Part shown: positions 1 through 9,690 of the stretch, piece by piece
Position numbering within the stretch: the stretch's first letter is position 1
Layout: the number at the start of each line of letters is the position of its first letter
NCBI GenBank assembly: GCA_023229245.1
Contig: JALNZU010000017.1
Location: forward strand, 10,132-74,131
Direction of reading: 5' to 3'
Length of the DNA: 64,000 bases
Source: Bacteroidales bacterium
GTDB taxonomy: Bacteria > Bacteroidota > Bacteroidia > Bacteroidales > F082
Notes under the pieces: generated by a model
The model's database searches: none
Told to the model about the DNA's origin: nothing
What the model saw: only the letters and a program-made list of their open reading frames with translations
Made by a program: the position numbers and the translations under genes

Positions 1-1105
1 CAAGAAGGCGGCAACTGTCGTACGCACAAAGAGGTATCTCACCACATGGATTGGTGGATAAGGTTTTAAAGCCTATGTCGGCATACGAATCAGGGATTGA
101 TTCCCTGATGATTGTATCCCAGAAGAGAATACCCGGTTCGGCAGATGCCCATGCATTATGGATGATCTTATCCCATAGTTTTCGAGCATCAATTTCTTGT
201 ACCATCCATGGGTCTTGGCTTTCTACAGGATATTGTTGACGGAATGGTTTATTGTCAATCACGGCTTGCATAAACTCATCGGTGATACGTACTGATACGT
301 TGGCACCTGTTACCTTACCCTGTTCGAGCTTGGCATCAATAAAATTTTCAGCATCAGGGTGTTTGACACTTATGCTTAGCATTAATGCGCCGCGTCTTCC
401 GTCTTGAGCTACTTCACGGGTAGAGTTGGAATAGCGTTCCATAAAAGGTACTACGCCGGTAGAGGTCAGGGCGCTGTTCTTTACCGGACTGCCTGTAGGT
501 CGTATGTGTGAGAGATCATGGCCTACTCCGCCACGACGTTTCATCAGCTGTACCTGCTCCTGATCAATCTTCATTATGCCACCATAAGAATCAGACGGCC
601 CATCGTTTCCTATGACAAAGCAGTTGGAAAGTGATGACACTTGATAATTGTTTCCTATCCCAGCCATTGGGCTTCCTTGAGGTACTATGTAACGAAAATC
701 TTTGAGCACTTCATATATCTCATCTTCCGTCACCGGAGAAGGATAATTTTTTTCAATACGGGCAATCTCTGAAGCTAAACGACGGTGCATGTCATCGGGT
801 GTTAATTCAAACAGCCTGCCATCACTATCCTTGAGTGCATATTTGTTCATCCATACATTGGCTGCCAAGGTGTCGCCCTTAAAATACTTAATTGAAGCTT
901 GAAGAACTTCTTCATGCGAGTATATTTTGACACCTTCAGCTGGCAGATCAGTCTCTGAGGAAGTAGGAGAAGGAGGTGAAAGTGGAGTATCGCTTTTATC
1001 GGATATCTCCGGACGGTTACGTGACTCACGCATCGTTTCGTAAAAACTTTTATCTAACTTCTGATTTGCAACTGTTTCAAAACTTGAAAATAGATCGTTC
1101 TCCAT
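1..1105 (-). CDS. Adenosylcobalamin-dependent (class II) ribonucleotide reductase, N-terminal part
   Basis: Reduces ribonucleotides to deoxyribonucleotides with a B12-derived radical, so it works with or without oxygen. The frame opens with ATG at 1105 and is still open at the window edge (368 codons seen). Readable family marks are a KRRGGVGHDLSHIRP stretch, TREVAQDGRRGALML, and near the edge STNPCGEIPLCAYDSCRLL, the substrate-site region containing an active-site cysteine. The first 50 or so residues are a weakly conserved leader. The rest, including the radical-site cysteine and the C-terminal cysteine pair, lies outside the window, so class II rather than class I is judged from overall resemblance to Bacteroidota NrdJ-type enzymes. 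Confidence 0.85.
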   Translation of the reverse strand, partial: MENDLFSSFETVANQKLDKSFYETMRESRNRPEISDKSDTPLSPPSPTSSETDLPAEGVKIYSHEEVLQASIKYFKGDTLAANVWMNKYALKDSDGRLFELTPDDMHRRLASEIARIEKNYPSPVTEDEIYEVLKDFRYIVPQGSPMAGIGNNYQVSSLSNCFVIGNDGPSDSYGGIMKIDQEQVQLMKRRGGVGHDLSHIRPTGSPVKNSALTSTGVVPFMERYSNSTREVAQDGRRGALMLSISVKHPDAENFIDAKLEQGKVTGANVSVRITDEFMQAVIDNKPFRQQYPVESQDPWMVQEIDARKLWDKIIHNAWASAEPGILFWDTIIRESIPDSYADIGFKTLSTNPCGEIPLCAYDSCRLL

Positions 1106-1565
1106 TTTTAAGATGCTTTATAAAAAAAGTATTAGTAGTATATTGCTTTATATTAATTTGTTACTAATTTTTTTCTGAAGAGAAAAAGGATGTGCAATAT
1201 ACGTATAACAAATGCCCTATTTTTTGGCCAAATCAAATCTTTTAACAATTGAATTGTTAATAACTATTTGAATACATTGTTAATCAATATTGAAGATCAT
1301 TAACCTGACTAAAAGTTTTTTTATTGCATAGTTTTTGCATAAGCTTTTTTCGGTTTTTGTCAGATCAGAAAAGTCGAAAAACTATATTGACTTTTGATGG
1401 AAGCATAGAAAAAATTGCAATAAGTTATTGTCGTAATACTCTAAAAAGCAGCGTTTTAAATAATTTACCCAAATAAATAGTTAGGGTTGGATCTGCTTGA
1501 GTAAGAGTATGAAACGGTCAGTGGGTTAGTTGGTTTTCCTCAAAACAAAATCTATCTCACAGGGC
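1106..1565. other. Intergenic region upstream of the ribonucleotide reductase
   Basis: 460 bases of AT-rich DNA with no convincing gene. It should hold the reductase promoter, but I find no clear TAnnTTTG element. A perfect 19-bp palindrome lies inside it. I looked for paired NrdR-type boxes and saw none that were convincing. Confidence 0.6.
1242..1260. repeat. Perfect 19-bp palindrome (TTAACAATT-G-AATTGTTAA)
   Basis: Inverted repeat with 9-bp arms around a single G, followed by further TTGTTAAT-like sequence near 1278. It lies about 140 bp upstream of the reductase start. It could be an operator; there is no T-run to make it a terminator. Confidence 0.5.
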
Positions 1566-4500
1566 TTAAAAATCTAGATTCAGTGAGATGTAAAAGACCG
1601 GTTTGTTGATCTTGTGGTCTTCTATGCCCCAGGCGATATCAGCACGTACAAAATAGCCTAAAACGGTAGTTCGTGCGCCTAACCCCATACCTCCTACTAT
1701 AGGCTCTTTTTGTATCTCTACAGTAATATGCATAGGGCCGCTATAGATATGTCTGGTGTATAACGCATTGGAAGGATCGTAAGGATTCCACCCTGTCCAT
1801 GCTGTACCTATATCACCAAAAGCAGTCAGTTGAAAATTGCGGATAAATGCAGTGCTGATAGGATGAGTTAGCAAATAGCTGAAGACCGGAAAGCGTAGCT
1901 CAGTGTTGATCACCGCAAAAGTGTTGCCGTTGCGTATGTTTTGGTGAAACCCACGCATATTGGTTGCCAATGTTTGGTAGGCATAGTTCTGCGTATAATC
2001 AATAGGTGTCTCCTGATTGAACTTAGCCATCATCCAATTGTCAACACCGCCCATATAATAAATGAGCTTGCTGGTGCCTGTAGAAACACTTCCGGCAATA
2101 CGATTGGCCCAAATGAAATTACGATGAATGCGTGTATAGTGTCTCAGATCAAATCCGGTTACTATGAGATTCTGAGCTTTTGCATTGATCAGCTGAAAAT
2201 ATTCGCCAAATAGTTTCCCTCTGAGACCTACCAATAAGTTCAATCCTATTTCCCGGGTGTTGTCGTACACCAATTCGGTTCGTAGACCGGCCCAGTGGTG
2301 ATGGGTATTTGGCTTTTTCAGGCTATAGTCGTTTTGCGCCAAGAACACTATCAGATCGTTGCGATATATTGCTGTGCTGCGTAAGCTAAGTGTTTCCTTA
2401 AAAGGCCAGCTTAACATATAGAGTGCCTGATAAGAAAAAATCTTGGTAGTATCACCAAAATTTCCTATTGACTGGCGATACAAGGTGATAGTCTTGTCTA
2501 ATCGATCTTTCATATTACTGAATGAGAGCACATATTCGTTATTGGTGAGGCTTGGGCTTAGCCTTATTCCTGCACTGATCCGGTAGTTTTCTAACAAATC
2601 GGTCAGATTCACTCCCAGAAACGCATTTAGTCCTGGATTCAGGTAAATAGGTGAGCCTCCTCCAGTAAATGGTTGATAGCTTTGATTGAGATAGGTAAAG
2701 TCAAGCTGGGTTACTAATTGATCAAAAAAGTACTCAACCAAATAGTTCCGTCTTTTAGGTGCTTGTCGGACCCGTTGATCTTGTGCCTCTTTACCTTGAT
2801 TTAGTAGTGAAAGCCGCTGTCTGCCACTTATCCCGAAGGCTCCTTGTCGTGCCGGAAGCGGTTCTAACTGAAGGCTATCGGAAAATATAGCAGGTCTGAA
2901 CAACGACCTGAAGCTTTTACGTTGGATGACAGGCTCTGAAGCAGGCTGGGTTTCTTGTTGAAGCAGCTTTTGTTGCTCCTGCATGAAATCTGAGTAGGAT
3001 ACATCAGTATCTACCTGAGGTGGTGTGTCAATACGGAAAATCTTCTGCCTGTTGTTTTGCCTGGCAACGAAAAAATAACTGTCCGTAAGTGCCTGACTGC
3101 TATAGTCTAATATCTGAGTAGTGAAATCAGTAAGTTGGGCCGATTCCATATAATACCTATAGTGTACGGCTGTATCCACAAAAGCAATCGTACTGTCTAT
3201 CTGTCCGCTATAGATATTATACCATCCATTGGCATCACTCAGGTAGTTGATACTGTTATGTCCGGATACAACAGCTTTTATTTCATCAGAAAGTGGGGTG
3301 TCGGTCAATCGGCGCAATATATTACTTCTGTTTCGGTAGTCGTAGCTGTAGAGGTTAAAATGTTTGTTCTGAATAATTTTTTCCGGTAGAGAGCTTAGAG
3401 TATCCGATGTTCTGTTGGAGGAGAAAATAATTTTACTGTCTTTTTCGGCGAAGACCGGATATAGATCGGTGAAGTAATCATCGGTTATTTGTATGTGGCT
3501 GTTAGACGCCAGATCGAACACATATATATCGGGCTTTCCCTTGCGCACAGCCGACATGACTAACTGACGTCCGTTTTCAGCATAGCTGATATGAGTGATC
3601 TTTTGAAAATCAAACATATTCCTGACATCAAAACTTTTGTCGGTGATATTGTAGAAATGAAGAAGTATTTCCCCTTTTTCTTCTAGTATGAAAGCCAATA
3701 TATCTCCTGAAGGATGCCATGCAGTTAACGGAAATGAGGCATCAATCTTTTCGTCTGTTCTATATCCGGCTTTGAACAGTCTTTTCTTTTTGTGGGTTTG
3801 TAGGTCCAATAGCCATAGCTTCACTAACCCTTCATCATTGGTTGTATAGCTCAGATAGCGTTCGTCGGGGCTTATCTCAGGCCGGTTAAAGTTTCGGTAG
3901 GTACGATATTTCAAAGGGAGTGTCTGATACGGTAACGACTGCTCTTTCTGGCTATAGAAATTTTTATAATATTCTAACCAGTTTTTCATCAGTTTTTTAA
4001 ACTTTAGGCCGGTGATATAGTAAAAGCTGTTTTGTATGTTGCGGCTTACCTGGGTCATATGAATGATATCCGGTATGGCAGCAGCTCCGAATTGTTGTTC
4101 AATATAGCGCCAGAAGGCATGTCCAGCTATCATGGCATCTTCATCTTTTAGATGATTGGGTTTGCGGAACCGTCCGCTCAGTATCCCTTCTTGCATCCGG
4201 CTGTCTATGGTAGTGTTCCAGTCTTGAGAAAAATAAGATAGTAAACCCATTTTGTACCAGTCAGGCAAATTGAACATGACAGAGTTACGCATTTGGGAAA
4301 CTAAACTACCGCCATACATCAATTGTTGGATGAGGATATCCGCAATACCGGCACGTATCTGTTGTTCAAACTGCAGATAATTGCCATCAAAATACAGGAT
4401 GATCTTGTTACCTAAGATATGTGTTACTCCTCCGGTATTATATTGTTGGTTGGCAGCTAACCCTAAATTACTTTGTTTGAGATCGCTCAGGCTGTTGAAA

Positions 4501-4787
4501 ACCACAAACTGAATCTTCTCGGTAATAGCTGTCTGAAGCTTACGCTCTAAAATCGGTACCTGCTCTTCTGCATATTGTGCGGTATATTGTGCCAACTCCT
4601 CTCCGTTCAGATAAAAATAAGTGTCAAACTGATCAAACCGGTAAAAAAACCATATCGACTGCCCCCATTGAACCCTGTTCTTGCCAAAATTCATATTGAG
4701 CCCATCATAAAACTGGCCCAGCGATAACAACGGCAGCAGGAACAGAAAGAGAAATCCTATACTATGTCGAGAAAACAATTGTGGCAT
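1566..4787 (-). CDS. Exported TolB-type beta-propeller protein with C-terminal outer-membrane barrel
   Basis: Function unknown. From ATG 4787 it has 1073 residues; a TTG at 4799 is a less likely start. A signal peptide ends near LSLG|QFYDG. Residues about 60-300 look like the peptidase-MA-like region that often precedes TolB propellers, but I see no HExxH motif, so protease activity is doubtful. Residues about 300-560 hold WD40/TolB-like repeats (for example RPEISPDERYLSYTTNDEG). About the last 380 residues resemble a BamA/surface-antigen barrel and end in phenylalanine (LNLDF), the usual signature of outer-membrane barrel proteins. This three-part architecture recurs in Bacteroidota. It is likely surface-linked or periplasmic and anchored in the outer membrane. 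Confidence 0.75.
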   Translation of the reverse strand: MPQLFSRHSIGFLFLFLLPLLSLGQFYDGLNMNFGKNRVQWGQSIWFFYRFDQFDTYFYLNGEELAQYTAQYAEEQVPILERKLQTAITEKIQFVVFNSLSDLKQSNLGLAANQQYNTGGVTHILGNKIILYFDGNYLQFEQQIRAGIADILIQQLMYGGSLVSQMRNSVMFNLPDWYKMGLLSYFSQDWNTTIDSRMQEGILSGRFRKPNHLKDEDAMIAGHAFWRYIEQQFGAAAIPDIIHMTQVSRNIQNSFYYITGLKFKKLMKNWLEYYKNFYSQKEQSLPYQTLPLKYRTYRNFNRPEISPDERYLSYTTNDEGLVKLWLLDLQTHKKKRLFKAGYRTDEKIDASFPLTAWHPSGDILAFILEEKGEILLHFYNITDKSFDVRNMFDFQKITHISYAENGRQLVMSAVRKGKPDIYVFDLASNSHIQITDDYFTDLYPVFAEKDSKIIFSSNRTSDTLSSLPEKIIQNKHFNLYSYDYRNRSNILRRLTDTPLSDEIKAVVSGHNSINYLSDANGWYNIYSGQIDSTIAFVDTAVHYRYYMESAQLTDFTTQILDYSSQALTDSYFFVARQNNRQKIFRIDTPPQVDTDVSYSDFMQEQQKLLQQETQPASEPVIQRKSFRSLFRPAIFSDSLQLEPLPARQGAFGISGRQRLSLLNQGKEAQDQRVRQAPKRRNYLVEYFFDQLVTQLDFTYLNQSYQPFTGGGSPIYLNPGLNAFLGVNLTDLLENYRISAGIRLSPSLTNNEYVLSFSNMKDRLDKTITLYRQSIGNFGDTTKIFSYQALYMLSWPFKETLSLRSTAIYRNDLIVFLAQNDYSLKKPNTHHHWAGLRTELVYDNTREIGLNLLVGLRGKLFGEYFQLINAKAQNLIVTGFDLRHYTRIHRNFIWANRIAGSVSTGTSKLIYYMGGVDNWMMAKFNQETPIDYTQNYAYQTLATNMRGFHQNIRNGNTFAVINTELRFPVFSYLLTHPISTAFIRNFQLTAFGDIGTAWTGWNPYDPSNALYTRHIYSGPMHITVEIQKEPIVGGMGLGARTTVLGYFVRADIAWGIEDHKINKPVFYISLNLDF

Positions 4788-4996
4788 ATGATACAACAAA
4801 GGAATGGTCTCTTAAAAGATATTTAATCCATCAAAAACAGTGAGCTAAAGTACTATAAATTTAGCGAATCAAACTGCATTCCCTATTCTGAATTTGACAC
4901 CCAAGATAAAGCATATCCAATATAGTGCCTGCTATCTCCCCTTAGGATTTAACAAATGCTCACATGATTGAAGCGAAAGCCAACTCTTAAAAAATG

Positions 4997-5004
4997 TATT
5001 TTTG
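4997..5004 (+). promoter_or_regulatory. Promoter -7 element TATTTTTG for the MBL-fold gene
   Basis: Exact match to the TAnnTTTG consensus, 26 bp before the ATG at 5031. The -33 element is poor. It lies downstream of the longer possible start (TTG 4968), which supports the start at 5031. Confidence 0.5.
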
Positions 5005-5030
5005 CTTGTTTATCAAATGTACAATGTTGT

Positions 5031-5675
5031 ATGACCCATATCAAGAAATTCGTTTTCAATCCTTTTCAGGTGAACACCTATGTAGTATATGATCAATCAG
5101 GTGAGTGTGTATTGATTGATCCGGCTTGTAGTGATGTCTATGAAGAAAAGGCACTGACAGATTTTATATCCCAGCACCGGTTAACCCCTGTTCATCTGCT
5201 GATCACCCATGCCCATATTGATCATATATTAGGCAATGCATTTGCGTCGGAGACATATGGAATACCCTTGGCTGCGCACCCTGATAGTCATCAGTATCTC
5301 ACTAATGCCAAAGAATATGCCCTGAGCTTTGGGTTGCAGCTTGAAAAAGTTTGTCATCCTACTGTTGATCTGCACGATGGCCAGCTCATTCATTTTGGTC
5401 ATAGTCAATTAAAAGTGCTGCACACTCCGGGGCATGCCAACGGAAGCCTCTGTTTTTACCTGCATGATGAGGATGTGCTGATCTCAGGTGATGTGTTGTT
5501 TAATCAGAGTATAGGACGTACTGATTTGCCAGGCGGCGACTACGATTTGCTCAAAAAAAGTATATGGGAAAAACTTTTTGTATTACCCGACCATACTCGC
5601 GTACTACCCGGACATGGTCCCGAGACAACTATAGGAAATGAAAAGATCACAAATCCGTTTGTGGCCATAGGATAA
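5031..5675 (+). CDS. MBL-fold metallo-hydrolase, glyoxalase II-like
   Basis: A cytoplasmic metallo-beta-lactamase-fold hydrolase of the YcbL/glyoxalase II-like group; the substrate is unknown, probably a thioester. The 214-residue protein shows the metal-binding motif THAHIDH, a second histidine in HTPGHANGS, the metal-bridging aspartate in LISGDVLF and a last histidine in LPGHGPET. The start at 5031 gives the usual opening IKKFVFNPFQVNTYVVYD; the upstream extension has no family resemblance and precedes the -7 element. It converges on dxs with a 13-bp gap. Confidence 0.88.
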   Translation: MTHIKKFVFNPFQVNTYVVYDQSGECVLIDPACSDVYEEKALTDFISQHRLTPVHLLITHAHIDHILGNAFASETYGIPLAAHPDSHQYLTNAKEYALSFGLQLEKVCHPTVDLHDGQLIHFGHSQLKVLHTPGHANGSLCFYLHDEDVLISGDVLFNQSIGRTDLPGGDYDLLKKSIWEKLFVLPDHTRVLPGHGPETTIGNEKITNPFVAIG

Positions 5676-5688
5676 ATTGATGAGGTTG

Positions 5689-7476
5689 TCATTGTTCGGA
5701 TTGCAACCAACTGCTACGCAAATGATATGCTATATGTAGTGGATCGAAACCGCAATATTCGTATAGCTGTTCCGGTTTCCCATGAGGAACAAACTGATCG
5801 TCTATACCCAATCGAATTATTCGAGATGTGTAGTTGTGTTCATGGGCAAACTCAATCAGTGCCGAACCCATTCCTCCGTTAAGCAACCCATCTTCTACAG
5901 TGATCACAGTAGCAAACCGGCTGAATACGTCATGCAACAACTCTTCGTCCAAAGGTTTTAGAAATCGCAGGTCATAATGTGCGGGGAAAATCTGCTCATC
6001 TGATACGATCTGGATAGCTTTCTGGACATTGTTTCCCGCAGCTCCTATGCTTACTACTGCTATGTTATCCCCTGTCGTAATACATCTGCCTTTTCCTGAA
6101 GCTATAGTTTCAAAAGGCTTTTCCCAGTCGTAGTCAGGTGCTTTCCCTCTTGGATATCGAATGGCGATAGGGCCTTTGCGATCAATTTGTGCTGAATACA
6201 GCATATTACGTAGCTCGTTGCCGGTCATAGGGGCAGCCACTATCATATTGGGGATGGTACGCAAAAAAGGCAGATCGAAAATGCCGTGATGGGTAGCTCC
6301 GTCTTCACCTACTAATCCGGCTCTGTCAATACAGAGTACTACCGGTAGTTGTTGTAGGGCAATATCATGTATCAACTGGTCGTATGCCCTTTGCAAGAAT
6401 GTAGAATAGATCACGCAATAAGGCAGTAACCCTTGAGTAGCTAACCCTGCTGCAAATGTCAGTGCATGTTGCTCGGCTATATCCACATCGAAGGTACGAT
6501 AAGGAAACTGCTTCATCATCAGGTCTAAAGAACTTCCGGTTGACATGGCAGGAGTGATCCCTACTATCTTAGGATTGATAGCCGCTAATTGAGTGAGGGT
6601 GATTCCAAACACATGTTGAAAAAGCTGATGCTGGGATTTGTCTTGCATACTCTCACCTGTTTTGCGGTTGAAAGTGCCTGGGGCATGAAACCGAACCTGC
6701 TCTTTTTCAGCCATCTCAAATCCTTTTCCTTTGGTAGTTGCTATATGCAGCAATCGTACTCCATGAATTTGTTGCATGTGTTGCAGTGCAGGTATTAGCT
6801 GTTCCAGGTTGTTTCCGTTCACCGGGCCGAAGGCAGGAACTCCGAAAGCTTCAAACAAGGATGCATGCAAGTTGTTATCGCGTATGTGTTGCAGATAGTC
6901 TTTCAACATTCCAGTACTTTTATCAATAGAGATACCGTTATCGTTAATGATAATCAACAGGTTCAGCCTGCTGTTTCCTGCATGATTCAAGGCTTCGAAA
7001 AACATGCCTCCGGTAAGGGCCCCATCGCCTATCACGGCTATATGCTGGCGCTGATATTGTTTTTGAATTTGTGCGGCAGTAGCCATTCCAATAGCTGCCG
7101 ACAATGCCGTTGACGCATGGCCGGTACCAAAACTATCGTACTCACTCTCGCTACGAACCGGGAATCCACTTATACCTCCCCACTTACGAAGGCTGTCAAA
7201 CAAATTGCGCCTGCCGGTAAGAATTTTATGTCCATAGGCCTGATGACCTACATCCCATACTAACAGATCATCCGGTGTGTTGAAAAGATAATGCAGGGCA
7301 ATAGTCAATTCAACCACTCCTAAGGAAGCCCCTAAATGGCCAGGATTGGTTGAGACTACATCTAAAATGAATGTGCGTAATTCATCAGCTAATCTAAGAA
7401 GATCGGAAGGCGTGAGCTTACGAAGATCAGCTGGCGAATCAATAGTGGTGAGCAAGGTTCCTGAATTAGGAGGCAT
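5689..7476 (-). CDS. dxs: 1-deoxy-D-xylulose-5-phosphate synthase (DXS)
   Basis: Thiamine-diphosphate enzyme joining pyruvate and glyceraldehyde 3-phosphate into DXP, the precursor of MEP-route isoprenoids and also of thiamine and pyridoxal phosphate. At 595 residues it is slightly short of typical DXS. Visible marks: DVGHQAYGHKILTGR, the ThDP-binding GDGALTGG...NDNGISID, and the catalytic glutamate in DIAEQHALTFAAG. The start at 7476 was chosen because the 32 residues upstream are not family-like and a TACCTTTG promoter element lies between the two possible starts. A mevalonate operon sits 2.2 kb away, so the MEP role is uncertain. Confidence 0.95.
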   Translation of the reverse strand: MPPNSGTLLTTIDSPADLRKLTPSDLLRLADELRTFILDVVSTNPGHLGASLGVVELTIALHYLFNTPDDLLVWDVGHQAYGHKILTGRRNLFDSLRKWGGISGFPVRSESEYDSFGTGHASTALSAAIGMATAAQIQKQYQRQHIAVIGDGALTGGMFFEALNHAGNSRLNLLIIINDNGISIDKSTGMLKDYLQHIRDNNLHASLFEAFGVPAFGPVNGNNLEQLIPALQHMQQIHGVRLLHIATTKGKGFEMAEKEQVRFHAPGTFNRKTGESMQDKSQHQLFQHVFGITLTQLAAINPKIVGITPAMSTGSSLDLMMKQFPYRTFDVDIAEQHALTFAAGLATQGLLPYCVIYSTFLQRAYDQLIHDIALQQLPVVLCIDRAGLVGEDGATHHGIFDLPFLRTIPNMIVAAPMTGNELRNMLYSAQIDRKGPIAIRYPRGKAPDYDWEKPFETIASGKGRCITTGDNIAVVSIGAAGNNVQKAIQIVSDEQIFPAHYDLRFLKPLDEELLHDVFSRFATVITVEDGLLNGGMGSALIEFAHEHNYTSRIIRLGIDDQFVPHGKPEQLYEYCGFDPLHIAYHLRSSWLQSEQ

Positions 7477-7488
7477 TATTTTTTCAGG

Positions 7489-7496
7489 CAAAGGTA
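7489..7496 (-). promoter_or_regulatory. Promoter -7 element TACCTTTG for dxs
   Basis: Exact TAnnTTTG match 12 bp upstream of the chosen ATG. The -33 element is weak. It implies a very short leader. Confidence 0.45.
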
Positions 7497-7599
7497 GTAA
7501 GAAAGGCTGTTTGATGATTGAGAGAATAGATAGATTATCCTGAAAAAGTTCAGGAAGCTGAAGGAAGATCAAAAAATGAGCTCTATCAGGGGTATAGTA

Positions 7600-8220
7600 T
7601 TAATATTGTATGGCTAAGCCAAACAGCAACACATCATTAAATTCACCGAACTTTTGGCCATAGCGCTTGACATTCAGTGGCACACTTTCTTTTCGTATTG
7701 AGTTGATGGAGTTGATGCTTCTCATAGTAACCCAGAGACGGTTATAGAGCTTGTATCGTACTCCAATCACTGTGTTAAAGCTTATTTTTCGCCATGGGTC
7801 AGCTATAGATTGATCAATTTGTTGAAAGTCTCTTTCCTCAAAGCTATAGGTTAAAAAATCGGCTGATATACCTGCTTCAGCTATAAGCTTTTGCAGTTGA
7901 TATTGGAGTAGCAGAGGCCATTCTACATAGCTTAGTCGCCTGAGATACTGTGTCATACCTATCTCGGGATTTTCGGCTTGAGCTGAACCTTTTTGAATAA
8001 AGGCTAATTCCATTTGTAGTGAAAAAGTGTTTCTCAACGGATAGCTTGCAAAAAAACCAACCTGAAATCCTGCTTTGTTGAAGCCTGAGATCCCGTCTCC
8101 GGCAATCTGTGAAGCAGTGAATCCGGCTTGCATCCCACCTTTGAACTTTTGAGTAAAAGCTGTGTGATAGCTTATAATCAAAAGTATGACCAAGAAAAAA
8201 GAGTACCTCATGATAATCAT
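7600..8220 (-). CDS. Small outer-membrane beta-barrel protein (PorT-like barrel family)
   Basis: Function unknown. 206 residues with a signal peptide (cleavage likely AFT|QKFKGG), then alternating hydrophobic strands typical of the 8-stranded OMP_b-brl_2 family (GGMQAGFTASQIAGDG, GFQVGFFASYPL), ending in an aromatic residue (FGLAIQY). A second ATG at 8211 is possible. A -7 element TATGTTTG (8234-8241) lies just upstream and overlaps the T-run of the tRNA-Glu terminator. Confidence 0.75.
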   Translation of the reverse strand: MIIMRYSFFLVILLIISYHTAFTQKFKGGMQAGFTASQIAGDGISGFNKAGFQVGFFASYPLRNTFSLQMELAFIQKGSAQAENPEIGMTQYLRRLSYVEWPLLLQYQLQKLIAEAGISADFLTYSFEERDFQQIDQSIADPWRKISFNTVIGVRYKLYNRLWVTMRSINSINSIRKESVPLNVKRYGQKFGEFNDVLLFGLAIQY

Positions 8221-8233
8221 ATTGAATCAAAGG

Positions 8234-8241
8234 CAAACATA
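8234..8241 (-). promoter_or_regulatory. Promoter -7 element TATGTTTG for the barrel protein
   Basis: Exact TAnnTTTG match 13 bp before the start codon. No clear -33 element. Confidence 0.4.
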
Positions 8242-8275
8242 CAAAAAAGAAAAAGCCGCTCGTATTTGAGCGGCT
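8241..8275 (-). terminator. Rho-independent terminator of tRNA-Glu
   Basis: On the minus strand, an 8-bp perfect stem (AGCCGCTC/GAGCGGCT) with a 6-base loop is followed by TTTTCTTTTTT. It lies 8 bp beyond the tRNA 3' end. Confidence 0.85.
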
Positions 8276-8282
8276 GAACTTG

Positions 8283-8357
8283 TACTCCCTAGGGGATTCG
8301 AACCCCTGTTACCAGGATGAAAACCTGGCGTCCTGGACCTGACTAGACGAAGGGAGC
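8283..8357 (-). tRNA. tRNA-Glu (UUC)
   Basis: Cloverleaf with anticodon stem CCAGG/CCTGG and loop TTTTCAT, anticodon TTC. The T arm contains GGTTCGAATCC. CCA is not encoded. It has its own promoter and terminator. Confidence 0.93.
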
Positions 8358-8377
8358 AGTTTGCTATTTTGTGGGTG

Positions 8378-8408
8378 CAAAAATAGAGAATTTTTAGTTG
8401 GTTCCAAA
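8378..8408 (-). promoter_or_regulatory. Promoter of tRNA-Glu: TTTG-N19-TATTTTTG
   Basis: Both elements match the Bacteroidota primary sigma consensus exactly, with 19-bp spacing; the -7 element is about 20 bp before the tRNA 5' end. The tRNA-Asn promoter has the same form. Confidence 0.8.
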
Positions 8409-8582
8409 TCTTTTGAGGAATTTTATAGCTGAGAAATGTAAGTTGGTAAGAAAGAGATAGATATCATCTGATGAAATGATACATGCAAGCTGTAAACTCA
8501 TCAATAAAATTAAATATGAGATATTATTTCTTGTGAGTAGGCCTTAAAAAAATGATTGACACAAGCGTGATCAATCAGATTC

Positions 8583-9386
8583 CTATTCGAAAGTGAAGGA
8601 TAGTTGAAACATTTTGTTATGCAAGCTCTCAAGCGAACCGTTATAAATATGGATGCTTTCCTGCTGGCTTGAGAGGATATTTGTCAATCCGTAACTCATC
8701 TTGGCTTCAATACCGAATTTGAAATAGCTGGTATAAAAATCAAAACCTACTCCTACATCCACAAATATATCCCCTCTATTGATATTGATGTGTTTCTGGT
8801 CGCCACTGCTAATTCCTGAATTATTTGATCCCTTTTTGTCAGCTTTTCTTGATGTCATCTCAATAGTGGGTTTGGCGCCTGCTAAAAGATATGCTGCCAT
8901 ATTATTCAACCGTTTTGAGCGGTATTTGATATGCAAGGGAAACTCTACTAACGTAGAGGGTAGTGTTTGTTTGCTAGTATAAATAATGGTTTCGTTTTCA
9001 GTGTGTATGTTAAAATATAAAATCCTATCGCCAAAACTGAGTGTGGGTATAAACCGCAAATCAAAATGATTGGTTAGCCGGAGATTACCTACTATACCCA
9101 CGCTGAAACCGTAGCTTAAATCTGATCTTATTTCTCCTACCTGAAACGATTCTTTGTCGGTTGTTATATCGGTATCCTTCTTATCCCATTCGATTTCCGT
9201 ATATCCTTCCACTGGTGTCCAGCTTATCAACATTTGGTTGGCAGCCAGTATAAAGCCAAAATGATAAGGATCGCGGTCGTATTTAGGCAGATTGATGAGG
9301 GTTTTCCTATATTGTGCATGGGTTAAACCGGCCATCAGGCATAAAGCCACAACTAACACAAGCTTTTGTATGGACGTACGTTTCAA
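8583..9386 (-). CDS. porT: PorT/SprT-like outer-membrane protein of type IX secretion
   Basis: PorT is a beta-barrel protein needed for type IX secretion in Bacteroidota. The 267-residue protein has a signal peptide (THA|QYRKT) and then NLPKYDRDPYHFGFILAANQM, which resembles the conserved start of PorT proteins (a leucine/asparagine-rich run, then FGF and an N-Q motif). Barrel-like strands follow to the end (MFQLSFTFE). The frame opens with TTG at 9386, with no better in-frame start before the signal peptide. SprA and a PorP/SprF protein elsewhere in the window support the assignment, but general PorT-family barrels are easily confused with true PorT. Confidence 0.68.
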   Translation of the reverse strand: MKRTSIQKLVLVVALCLMAGLTHAQYRKTLINLPKYDRDPYHFGFILAANQMLISWTPVEGYTEIEWDKKDTDITTDKESFQVGEIRSDLSYGFSVGIVGNLRLTNHFDLRFIPTLSFGDRILYFNIHTENETIIYTSKQTLPSTLVEFPLHIKYRSKRLNNMAAYLLAGAKPTIEMTSRKADKKGSNNSGISSGDQKHININRGDIFVDVGVGFDFYTSYFKFGIEAKMSYGLTNILSSQQESIHIYNGSLESLHNKMFQLSFTFE

Positions 9387-9690
9387 GTCTCTATCTTTTT
9401 GTTGGATAAACGCTCACTGCTTTGATTTAGTATTTTATTTCAACAGTTTAAAATAGGTGGAACTAATAGGCAACACAAATCCAAAACTAATAAACTAAAC
9501 TAAACGCCTGCTTTTTCCCTAATCTTTCAGACAAGGTTATTCTGAATAGGCGTAAGGTAAAACAAGTTTGTTTATCTTATCTATCGGCCTGATTTTTCAC
9601 CTGTTTTAATATTTCACTTGACGTTTTCATATTAATTGTGTTATTTTGTTGGGTATTTCGGGAAGCGGTAAGCAACCAAACGGTTCGAAC
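9387..9690. other. Divergent intergenic region between porT and the mevalonate operon
   Basis: 304 bases with no gene. Facing the mevalonate operon is a possible promoter: TTG at 9618-9620, 21 bp, then TATTTTG at 9642-9648, which is one base short of consensus. I see no clear promoter for porT. Confidence 0.4.

Noticed and set aside
1106..1565. NrdR boxes or a cobalamin riboswitch before the ribonucleotide reductase
   Set aside because: No paired boxes of the right sequence and no recognisable B12-box; only an AT-rich palindrome.
1566..4787. Zinc metalloprotease activity for the N-terminal region of the propeller protein
   Set aside because: No HExxH motif was found in the region that resembles peptidase MA.
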